Position numbers and translations under genes: made by a program. From Chara braunii (lineage: Eukaryota > Streptophyta > Charophyceae > Charales > Characeae): a stretch of DNA of 36,346 nucleotides. Every line of letters begins with the position of its first letter. Positions within the stretch are counted from its first letter, which is position 1. The notes under the pieces were generated by a model. The model had not been told where the DNA came from. It searched no databases and saw nothing but the letters and a program-made list of their open reading frames with translations. The stretch lies in assembly GCA_003427395.1 (NCBI GenBank), contig BFEA01000448.1:1160234-1196579 (forward strand), read 5' to 3'. Shown here piece by piece: positions 11,842-20,720 of the stretch.

Positions 11842-12003
11842 GAGAGGAGAGGAGAGGATAGTAGAGGAGAGGAGAGGGGAGGAGAGGGGAGGGGAGGAGA
11901 GGAGAGGGGGGGGGAGGGGNNNNNNNNNNNNNNNNGGGGAGGGGAGGAGAGGGGGGGAGGAGAGGAGAGGAGAGGAGAGGAGAGGAGAGGAGAGGAGAGG
12001 AGA
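11836..12003. repeat. (GGAGA)n microsatellite with a 16-base N gap
   Basis: A purine repeat of GGAGA-like units extends on both sides of the unresolved bases 11920-11935. Its right end merges directly into LTR sequence (CCTCACAAGGCCCC). Frames reading across it are artefacts. Confidence 0.95.
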
Positions 12004-13071
12004 CCTCACAAGGCCCCGACATACATGCAAATGTTGTAGGCTGTGGGGCCCCAGCAAGCATTGTGCCCGCCCTAAGTGAAGGCGGGCCTGAATATCCACC
12101 AGAGGCCTGTTTGTGACATTTTCCATATGTGGGTACTTAGACAGTTGCAGCATGCCAGTTGGCTACAGGGAAACGTGAGCCTCTAGGCTCTTTCCAGCAA
12201 CAAGGGTTATGTTGTACAGTTGAGCCCAGGGCCGGGTGGTTGCATCCTGGGCACACACAATGTGAGGCCGACACATCATGCAGCGACCACGGGCAAATGA
12301 GAAAGCAGCTTTGTCGTCACACAGTTTCCGTGAGCCAATGAGAATGAGGCCAGCACTTGAAGCCTGGATGACTTCCCGTAGGTGCCCAACCTAAAAGGGT
12401 GCAGGCCCTTCAACTTTAGAAGTGGGCCTGGGTGCAGACACTGGGGCCCCACTGGAAGCTACTGGAAGCCAAGCCCATGCAGTCACAGCAGGGGCTGCAC
12501 TTTCCATAAGGGAAAGAGGCCAACACCCTTATGACTCTTATCTATCAAAGGCCTAGGCAGGCAATGCGGACGCGCTGTTGCGTTGCTGCGCAAGTGTCTG
12601 CATGGGCACTGCTGGTCGGACGCGCGCATGTGCGTAGTGGTGAGAGGGGCACTACTGAGGGAGCCGCACAACAGCCCTAGCCGGGCAGCTGGGCGCAGGG
12701 CAGGTGATGGCGATTGTGGTCTTCGAGTAGGAGGCGCATGAGGAGGGGATCCAAAGGGTGATGAGGAGAAGAGAGAACGTACCGGCTGTATGCTGGTGGT
12801 CGGCATGTGTTGACATCAAGTACATTGAACGTAGATAGGCTAGATAGGGTGAGTAGGATAGGCTGGGTGCTATGCGCCAAACATTAAGTGCGACATTGGA
12901 TATAGTGTTGGTGTGACCAGAGAGTGGCGGCATTGACACCTGAGTTCATTGTATTGCTCTTATTTGGACGATATCTTGGTGCATTGCACTCTCTGGTTCA
13001 TGACTATCTGAGCTTCTTTGTGATTTTGCAAATTGGTTTTTTGTCTATCGCTCTCGCTCATATTCCCTGCA
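12003..13071 (+). repeat. 5' LTR of element 1 (start eroded)
   Basis: It matches 19133-20246 along its length, from CCTCACAAGGCCCC to CTCTCGCTCATATTCCCTGCA. It lacks the first ~13 bases present in the 3' copy (TGCAAGGACTGAG), where the GGAGA repeat abuts instead. LTRs normally carry promoter and polyadenylation signals, but I could not assign these confidently. Confidence 0.88.
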
Positions 13072-13074
13072 ATT

Positions 13075-13086
13075 TGGTATCAGAGC
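13075..13086 (+). promoter_or_regulatory. Primer-binding site, initiator-Met tRNA type
   Basis: TGGTATCAGAGC lies three bases after the LTR end at 13071. It is the standard plant retrotransposon sequence complementary to the 3' end of initiator methionine tRNA, which primes minus-strand DNA synthesis. Its exact position fixes the 5' LTR boundary. Confidence 0.93.
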
Positions 13087-14514
13087 TGGTTCGAGATCGT
13101 CGTTACCGGCGCTGGCGACATTGTTACTTGGTGCGCTAAAGAAGCTTCTACACAGTGAGGATACATCAGCGCTGGCATTGTTTGCCGCTCCTGGGTAGAA
13201 GGGAGGCTGGCAGGAAGGCTGTGACACAACATGGGAGTCGTGGTGACAACAGGTGCATGTGGAATGATGAGAGCATGCTGACATGGCATTTTAGCTGAGG
13301 TGGCACTGCATTGTATTGTGGGTGGTACCGAGACTCTGGTCATCAAAACGCACGTCAACTCAATTGGTGAGAAATCTGTGGTTGGGGGCAGCTATTTTCA
13401 GGTAAGTTGTTCCCTTACGTAGTGAGTCCAACTTGAGTGTCCTCTTCTGGTTCAGGAATCGTGAGCGCTCTACCTTGAGAGATAACATTCTTCCTGGTGG
13501 TGATCTGGAAGGAGAGGGTGGTGCCTCTTAAGGGCCCTGGACGAAGCACGGGTCACGGTCACTATGCCAAGCCGTGGGACTAGAGCACACATGCTTTGCT
13601 ACTGTGTCCTTTAAGCTCTTGCTGCGCTGTAGAGGGAACGTGGACTGACCAGTCCTATGCAAGACGTCTACCAGACCGTCTATAAATTATTTTTGGCGGA
13701 ATCTGATCTGAATACTGGTTGTGATCGTCATCCTGTCTGCGACGTTAAATAATTCTTGAGGACCTTGGGGCCTGTCCTTAAACTGCCTCTTGATCAGCGT
13801 TTAGGTTAAGGGTTCAGATCCATCAGATATAAGGCTCGTTGCACGCAAGGATAAATAACGGGCAGTACTGATCATAAGTGGGTTCCTGGGGCACAAAGGT
13901 GAGCTGTTGTGCACACGGCAGACACTGCTGCTTCATGATGCAAGTCAGGTTCGTTGGATACAAGGGAAGAGAAGGCTCCAATTGGTGCTCGTACACAAAT
14001 ACAATTATTTCCATTTTCCGCATACATTTGTGCACTTGATCTATTTTCATTTTTGATTAGCTGAGGTGTGACCGACTCCTAACACCTAACACATCATTAG
14101 ATTAGAGCCGTAGAAGTCTCTACCATCGCCACTTTGGTATGATGCTGCTGTAAGAGAACAGATCAAAGCAGGATTAGATCACTTGCTCAGTTTGTGTACA
14201 TGTCGTTGACACCACTTGAACGGGCTTGGTTGACTTACCGAATATTTATTATTTTATTTTATTTTACGATTCCGTCAGACACATGCTGTGGTAGGGCCCA
14301 GCGAGGGCCTTATTGCAAAAAGTGAACTGCCTAGCTGATGAGCGGTACAGATAGTGGGGATGGAACAGCTAACGATCGGAGGCAAACACAGCGGGATACA
14401 CATAGACTTCCAGTAGTGTTTCAAGTTCTGCTACCAAGGGACGGGAGAAGGTTCCGGGCCGAAGCAAAGGGCCTGACATCTGTAGACAACTAGGGAGGCA
14501 GCAGCAGCTGCACA
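13087..14514 (+). other. Element 1 leader and decayed gag N-terminus
   Basis: By position this should hold the untranslated leader and the N-terminal half of gag. I see no frame resembling the gag part found in element 3 (for example its PFSGDRKKEEDLDTW segment), so it is either decayed beyond recognition or replaced. Confidence 0.5.
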
Positions 14515-15081
14515 ATGTGTTTAGTTGAAGCTGCAACAAGAGCAGAAGCTATGCTCGAGTCTTTCAGCAACAAAGCCTTAGACTTAGAGGCAAGGTTGGG
14601 AGGGGCTCAACAGTTAGCTGTGGATGGGAGAAAGACGAAGCCTTCACAAGAATGGAAGACGAAGGGTAATCGATTGACGATGGTTGATTCTGATGGGAAT
14701 CAAACCGAGATCAATGATCTCTCTGATCTTTACAGAGATACGTGGCGAGGAGAGTGCAAAGGGTAGCAACTTCGCTGCCATTACCAAAGGAAAGGCAGTT
14801 GGTCGCAGGAAGAGCGGTCAACAAAAGAGTCAGGGGCAAGCCTAAAACTCAAACAAGACTCCGGCTTGGGTGAGGGCGGCTTGGAACAAGATGCGTGGAG
14901 GGATAAATATTTGCGAGCTTGCATTAACTGCGGCGAGTATGATCATCATCAGTTCAAATGCAAGAACGCGAAGGTCTCTCAAAAAATTGCGGCCGAAGAT
15001 GGTTTTGGTGGGGTTTTCGTCCAGAGTGGTGCTTCCACGAGCAGCAACTTGGGACACACATCAGGCCCGCAAAATTTATAG
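14515..15081 (+). pseudogene. gag fragment with CCHC zinc knuckle (element 1)
   Basis: Nucleocapsid part of gag. The segment at 14515-14766 (FSNKALDLEARLGGAQQ) matches FSKKALDIEDKLGSAHQ of element 3. After a TAG at 14764 the same frame continues to a perfect C-x2-C-x4-H-x4-C knuckle, CINCGEYDHHQFKC, at 14920-14961, which in the family binds genomic RNA. The frame ends at 15081. The N-terminal gag is missing. Confidence 0.8.
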
Positions 15082-15976
15082 CAGCTTCTACTCAAGACCA
15101 AGCGGTTGGTATACCTTCACCACTTCAAGAGTTGGCCGAGGTTAGTGACTCATTAGCCACCCCGCAGACATATCTAGGCCAAACGACACTATGTTCGTTG
15201 GATGTATATGAAGCCTTAGAAGACTTAAAAACCAAGTCGTCCACAAGGGACCCTCGAGAGTCTTGGGTTGAGCTGCCTAGAGGTCCTAAAGGAGAGCATT
15301 TCGTTGTGAAAATCGATGTAGGTGGCCACAAATGTGGCGCCTTCGCTCCACGCGAAACTTCATAAGTCGCGACTGCGTTGACAGACTGCGCTTAGGGGAC
15401 AGGGTGCAACGCTTGTGTAGATCCGTAGCATCTACCGTTGCCAACAAAGAGCACATGGTTGTTAATGACTATGTCAAGGACGTAGTCTGCACCTTCTACT
15501 ATGGGGGGTGATAACTTAATCATAAGATTTCGTTCCTAGTTAGCGATGACTTACCATTTGACATGTTGTTTGGTACGTAATACCTCGAGGTTGCAAAGCC
15601 CCAGTTCGACTGAGACCGAAAGGTGCTTAAGCATGTACTATCGGAAGGGAGGACAGTTTGACTTGCAAAGTATAAGGCTAGCAGTCTGATAGACACTTAT
15701 AGTTGCATGTGTGCACCAACGTTTTACAACTACTATAAACAGAACCAGGAGGAGGGTATGTACTTAATCTTTTTCTTGAAGAAAGGGGATGCCGTTACAT
15801 CACCCCCAGAGATAGAAGTCGTCGTTGCTAAGTACCCTGATCTGTTTGAGGAGCCTTCAAGAGTCGTGGACAGGGATGTTGTCCATGCTATAAAATCATC
15901 CCAGGTAGCAAGACACCGAAAGGGAGAATTTATAGGATGGCGCCGACCGAGTTGGACGAGCTTCGTTAGCAACTGA
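15082..15976 (+). pseudogene. Retropepsin-like protease region, active site deleted (element 1)
   Basis: Sequence around RGPKGEHFVVKIDVGGHKCGAFA (15272-15345) matches the element 3 protease. At 15345-15362 the DNA jumps from the Ala codon of GAFA almost directly to TRNF-like sequence. The D-x-S/G catalytic loop is therefore missing and the frame shifts. Downstream pieces resembling CVDRLRLGD, VKDVVCTF and CMCAPTFYNYYKQNQEEGM (from 15705) lie in different frames. DLFEEPSRVVDRDVVHAIK leads into the RT region before another frameshift near 15895. Confidence 0.8.
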
Positions 15977-16520
15977 AAGAGCTCACAGAGAAGGGTTGGA
16001 TTCGTCCTAGTACCATCCCCTTCGGCACACCAGTTCTATTTGTCCCCAAGAAGAGGGGAACACTGAGGATGTGCATTGATTATAGAGGCCTCAATGCATT
16101 GATTATAGAGGCCTCAATACCATCACCGTTAAAAACGCAAAGCCTTTACCGCACATCAATGACCTTTTGGACCGGGTGCAGGGATGCAAGTACTTCATAA
16201 AGATGGCCTTAAAAGTCAGCTTACCATCAGATTGCGATCAGATCAGAGGACCAGCACAAAACCGCATTTAAAACCAGGTACGGTCTGTACGAGTTTATGG
16301 TGATGCCCTTTGAGCTTTGCAATGAGCCGGACACATTCCATCCGCCATGAGTAGGATTTTTCATGACTACTCAGATAAGTTCATTTTAGAGAATTGCGAG
16401 TTGGGTCATGAAATATCCGTGGAAGGGATAATGCTCGAAGATGCCAAGGTGGCTAGCATTTGTGATTGGCCACGACCTCAGTCTGTGACTGAGGTCAGAT
16501 CATTCTTAGGGATGTATAAC
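15937..16520 (+). pseudogene. Reverse transcriptase, catalytic block deleted (element 1)
   Basis: It begins TELDELR, TAG, then [15 protein letters not shown] and [21 protein letters not shown] 23-bp tandem duplication at 16073-16118 then shifts the frame. FHDYSDKFI (from 16356) continues directly to LENCE and LGHEIS (about 16384-16412). The segment that in element 2 carries YLDD is absent, so the copy has no RT active site. Family identity is secure from the match to element 2. Confidence 0.88.
16073..16118. repeat. 23-bp exact tandem duplication inside RT
   Basis: GCATTGATTATAGAGGCCTC followed by AAT is present twice in a row, at 16073-16095 and 16096-16118. It duplicates the codons for the CIDYRGLN motif and adds 23 bases, breaking the frame. 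Confidence 0.97.
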
Positions 16521-17076
16521 TACTACCGCAACTTCGTAAAGAATTGTAATACGGTTGCCTCCCCTTGGACTGATCTAACACGCCTTGACACTTCATGGGA
16601 ATGGATAGACACGTGTGAGGCTACTTTCAAGAGATTGAAGTGTGCCCTCACACATCATGAGATTCTCATGGTCCCCAATCCGGAGAGGCCATTCGTTGTG
16701 ACCGCTGACGCAAGCCAATATGGCATTGGCGCAGTGCTGGCCCAACAGGAAGTTGAGGCCGATCAAGTACATGAGCAAGAAGATGCCATCAAAGAAGTTG
16801 GCCAAGTCCACCTATAAAAGGGAACTCTACGCCCTCTTGTCCGTAGGAGATCTGTTGGGAAGGTTCTTCTACTTGAGAACTGACCATCAGACACGCAAGT
16901 GGATCAAGACTGAATCCATTATCTCTTACGCACTCCAACGCTGGATTGAAGTCATTGATCAATATGACTTCAAGCTAGACTATGTTAAGGGAGAGTACAA
17001 CAAGGTTGCTGATGCGCTATCCCGTAGGGCAGACTGCCTAGTTGCGCTAATAACTGAGTTTGGCTTAATGGAAGCC
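16521..17076 (+). pseudogene. RT connection and RNase H region (element 1)
   Basis: This is a clear match to the same part of element 2: WIDTCEATFKRLK, then PFVVTADASQYGIGAVLAQQ (from about 16687), where the first RNase H Asp is present. A frameshift follows, then KYMSKKMPSKKLAKSTYKREL, RTDHQTRKWIK, RWIEVIDQYDFKLDYVKGEY and NKVADALSRRAD (to about 17035). In the family this domain removes RNA from RNA-DNA hybrids. The match stops at 17076, where foreign sequence begins. Confidence 0.88.
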
Positions 17077-17749
17077 CCAAAATTCGGCATTTTTCGCCGC
17101 ATCATTACACACAATGTCGTCGAAAATTTTGCGAACAAACTATGTAAGCTCATAATACAAACATAAAAAAACCAAACAGGCAAAAAAAAACGGAAAAAAA
17201 AAGTCAAAAGCACTAGAAAACTGTATTCGGAGTAGCTTTCGGAGTTCGCCAAAAAAATTTCCGAATTCGGTGTTTTTGCTAGGCTACCAGCCGGGCCGCC
17301 CGGGTCACCTTGTGTTGCCCGTGCGGATGGTACCAGCAAAAAAAAAAGAAAAAAAAAAAACAATCCCAAAAAATCCGAAAAAAAACTATGTTATGCAAAA
17401 AAATAAACAGAACAACTTTTGCCTCAGGGTCATTTCAAAATTCTTTACCAATTTAAAAATAAAAATAAAAATTGAAAAATAAAATTTTATTTTTATTTAT
17501 TTTAATCCTTTTTGGCCCGGGCGGGCAAGTAGTCCCTAGCCACTCTGGTAGCCTAGCGTTTTTGCCAATTTTTTCATTACTGGGTTAAATACGTTGAAAC
17601 TGAATACAAATATACCCTAGACCACATACATATCATACAAAAAAAATAATTTAAAATTTTCAGAAAAATACAGCAGTTTCGGTGAAAAATTCGCCAAAAA
17701 TAACACCACCCATTAACCACGAGTACTAACGATGTAACTCGGTGTATCG
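17077..17749. mobile_element. 673-bp AT-rich insertion within element 1 pol, 8-bp target duplication
   Basis: Similarity to pol stops at 17076 and resumes at 17758. Both edges carry TGGAAGCC (17069-17076 and 17750-17757), an 8-bp direct repeat such as hAT-type elements make. Inside there is an exact inverted pair, GCTAGGCTACCAG at 17278-17290 and its inverse at 17545-17557, and a GC-rich core (CCGGGCCGCCCGGG near 17291) flanked by A-rich runs. I see no coding capacity and no clear terminal inverted repeat, so class assignment is tentative. Confidence 0.7.
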
Positions 17750-17757
17750 TGGAAGCC

Positions 17758-18360
17758 TACAAGGAACACACGTCACGATGGACATCATGCGCAAACTTGA
17801 GGCCCAGGACAAGGCCACATCAGATGAGTTTGTGATGGTCGATGGGTTACTCTTTCCTGAAAAGGCATGGTTCAAAATATTAGTTGTTCCATCTATTGAA
17901 ATTTTGCGTGGTTTGTTTCTAGGCGAATGTCATTACACGACTGTGCATTTCGGATACAAGAAGACTAGTGCTAACTTAGTACAACGTCTCTGGGTGGCCC
18001 GGTATGCTTGACGATGAGAAGAACTACGTCTCTGGAACTACGTCTGGAACAGAGTACTTCCATAGATTCCATGGATACACTTATGACCAGCAAGAGTGGC
18101 AAGAGGCACATCGTCGTCTGGTAGACCAGTTCACTAAGTATGCTAGACTAATCACCATGCCTGAGATTGCAAGGACTGAACACATCATCAAGTTATTCAT
18201 GGATAACTGGGTGCATGATTTTGGACTGCCTAAGACTATCGTTAGCGACAGAGATGTCCGTTTCACCAGTGAGATCTGGAAGAAGGCTGCAGAACAGATG
18301 GGCAGCCAACTTCAAATGACTTGCGGGCATCATCCCGAAGCAAACGGCCAAGCAGAATAG
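17758..18360 (+). pseudogene. Integrase: zinc-binding and catalytic parts, broken (element 1)
   Basis: The segment to 18011 holds the spacer and H2C2-type region (DEFVMVDGLLF, LFLGECHYTTVHFGYKKTS). A deletion then removes the cysteine pair and the start of the catalytic core. From 18004 the core resumes: QFTKYARLITMP, DNWVHDFGLPKTIVSDRDVRF (second catalytic Asp) and HHPEANGQAE (catalytic Glu), then a TAG at 18358. The first catalytic Asp region is damaged near 18070. Confidence 0.85.
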
Positions 18361-19053
18361 ATGAACCTTGTGGTGCAGCATCTGCTGAGGCACTATATTA
18401 AGCCCAGCCAGGATGACTGGGATGAGAAACTACCTCTCAATCTGTACAATATAACAATGTACACAACACCGCCAGCGTCAATCCTCACCAGCAGCGTTTG
18501 GGGTGGAAACCAACATCTGTGCTAGACTTCCTTCTTCCTGAAAACCGACCCGCTGCAACACCTAGAACCATAGAATTTGGTGTCCAGTGTGAGAAGCTGT
18601 TACAGCAGGCTGTCGAGCATATTAGAAAGTCTCACAAGGCAATGATTGCCTCTGGGAACAAGCATCGGCGACAGCCCACATTTCAGGTAGGGGAACAAGT
18701 CTGGATTAAGGAGTCAATTGGGAAAGGAATTCACAATCTCCCGAAAACTAATACCACAGTACTTCGGTCCTTGGGAAGTCCTGGATATAGTGGGTAATTA
18801 TTTGGATGGACCCTCATATGTCATTGGAATCCCTGGACATCTGCTCACTTACCCTGTGTCTCATGCCTCAAAGCTTGCATCTTTCACTGAAACAGGTATG
18901 TTCCTAACAAGAGGGTCAATGCTGCCCCCAACCATGGATGGCCACGTGGACGAGGTAAGGTTCAGGCATCATACGGATCCCAAGGGAGATCGTTGGTTCA
19001 CAAACGAGGAGCTTGTTAAGACAGCACCTCAGATCGTGGCAGACTACGAGTGA
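18361..19053 (+). pseudogene. Integrase C-terminal and chromodomain-like tail (element 1)
   Basis: It continues the integrase after the TAG: VVQHLLRHYIKPSQDDWDEKL, then a frameshift. At 18498-18797 comes RKSHKAMIASGNKHRRQPTF with VGEQVWI. In the next frame (18718-19053) are KLIPQYFGPWEVLDIVGN and HLLTYPVSHASKL, the usual GPY/F-type module. The last ~45 residues (VDEVRFRHHTDPKGDRWFTN...) are placed where many gypsy elements have a chromodomain. They look only loosely like one. Confidence 0.75.
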
Positions 19054-19106
19054 AGACTGGCGGGGAAGGCACCTGCGTAGAAGCATCTCAGCGGACTTTC
19101 GAAGCT

Positions 19107-19119
19107 AAGGGGGATGGAA
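19107..19119 (+). promoter_or_regulatory. Polypurine tract of element 1
   Basis: AAGGGGGATGGAA ends immediately before the TG that opens the 3' LTR. In LTR retrotransposons this tract primes plus-strand synthesis. It lies 54 bases after the stop of the last pol fragment. Confidence 0.85.
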
Positions 19120-20246
19120 TGCAAGGACTGAGCCCTCACAGGGCCCCGACAGCCATGCAAGTGTTCTAGGCTGTGGGGCCCCCGCAAGCATTGTGCCCTC
19201 CCTAAGTGAAGGCGGGCCTGAATAACCACCAGAGGCCTGTTTACGACATTTTCCATATGTGGGTACTCAGACAGTTGCAGCACGCCAGTTGGTTACAGGG
19301 AAACGTGAGCCTCCAGGCTCTTTCCAGCAACAAAGGCCGCGCTGTACAGTTGAGCCCAACGCCAGGTGGTTGCGCCCTGGGTACACGCAGTGTGAGGCTG
19401 ACACATCACGCAGCGGCCACGGACAAATGAGAAAGCAGCATTGTCGTCACACAGTCTCCGCGAGCCAATGAGAATTTGGCCAACACTTGAAGCCTGGACG
19501 GCTACCTGTAGGTGCCCAAACAAAAAGGGCCCAGGCCCTTAACTGTAGAAGTGGGCCTGGGCGCAGACACTGGGGACCCACTGGAAGCTACTGGAAACTT
19601 CCCCATCCAGGCCCACACAGTCACAGCAGGGGCTGCACTTTCCATAAATGGAAGGGCCAGCCCAGGGGAGGGCATTCTGGCCTAGGCAGGCAATGCGGAC
19701 ACGCTGCTGTGTTGCTGCACAAGTGTCTGCATGGGCGCTGTTGGTCGGACACGCGCACGGGCACAGTGGTGAGAGGGGCGCTGCTGAGGCAGTGGGCGCA
19801 CAGCAGCCCCAGGCATCTGGGCCGCAGGGCAGGTGATTGCGATGGTGGTCTTCGGGTAGGAGGCGCATGAAGAGGTGATCCAAGGGGTGATGAGGGGAGG
19901 AGAGAGAACGTACCTGGTGTATGCTGGTGGTCGGCATTTGTGTTGACGTCACATACATTGGTCTTTGACTTCAGAGTGATCCAGTTGCAAGAACGTAGAT
20001 AGGCTAGATAGGCTGAGTAGGATAGGCTGGGCGCTGGGCGCTGGGCGCCAGACATTAAGTGCGACATTGGATACAGCGTTGGTGTGACCAGAGAGTGGCA
20101 ACATTGACACCTGAGTTCATTGTATTGCTCTTATTTGGATGGTATCTTGGTGCATTGCACTCACTGCTTGTTTCATGACTAGCTGAGCTTCTTCGTGATT
20201 TTGCAAATTTGTTTTGTGTCTATCACTCTCGCTCATATTCCTTGCA
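19120..20246 (+). repeat. 3' LTR of element 1
   Basis: 1127 bp, bounded by a perfect 7-bp inverted pair, TGCAAGG at the start and CCTTGCA at the end. It matches the 5' LTR throughout, with substitutions and an extra segment of about 33 bp near 19960-19992. It includes the hairpin GCCCTCC/GGCGGGC around CTAAGTGAA at 19195-19217. Confidence 0.93.
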
Positions 20247-20582
20247 TGAGATGAGATGGAAACAAAAAAAAGAAGGAAACCTGTGTGGCGCAAAATCCTG
20301 GCATTCACAAAAAGTAGTTGTCACTCACACATCTGGATCACAATTACTTCATCCTCATTCAAAGCCACAGCTGTGGGCTGTGATTGTTATGACACTTTTG
20401 TTTTTCGTTTCCTGACTCAAAAGAGCCCAGTATGTCATTTATTATAATAACTATGTCCGAGTCAGGATGGGGTAATTTACGTGTCTGTTGTCTTCTTTCG
20501 ATGTGTGTAGCCATCTCTCCTGGCTTTCTGTCAAAACCTGCAGACATGAGATGAATACATGTAAGAGTCAGTAAGACTATGC

Positions 20583-20720
20583 AGAGATGATGACGAACTT
20601 TCTGTCGTCGTGTCAGGGCTTATCAACTGATGACAGGAGCAATGGTCGAGTAGAGATGGTGACGAACTTTCTAACGCCGTGTCAGGGCTTATCAATTGAT
20701 GACAGGATCAATGCTTGGTC
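20583..20720. repeat. 69-bp tandem duplication just past the protease gene
   Basis: Two 69-bp copies begin at 20583 and 20652 and share TGACGAACTTTCT, GTGTCAGGGCTTATCAA and TGATGACAGGA. The period is a multiple of three, which keeps an antisense frame open, but I see no reason to call that frame a gene. The second copy overlaps the last codons of the protease open frame. Confidence 0.9.

Larger units (their letters stand above)
12003..20246 (+). mobile_element. Ty3/gypsy LTR retrotransposon, complete structure, inactive (element 1)
   Basis: Order: 5' LTR (12003-13071), initiator-Met primer-binding site (13075), gag zinc knuckle, protease, RT, RNase H, integrase, integrase C-terminus, polypurine tract (19107-19119) and 3' LTR (19120-20246). 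RNase H before integrase is the Ty3/gypsy order. All coding domains carry stops, frameshifts or deletions, and a 673-bp insertion splits pol. By eye the two LTRs show about 14 mismatches over the first 200 aligned bases, plus an insertion of about 33 bp in the 3' copy (near 19960), so it is an old insertion. The 5' end is overrun by the GGAGA repeat, so a target duplication cannot be read. Confidence 0.9.
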
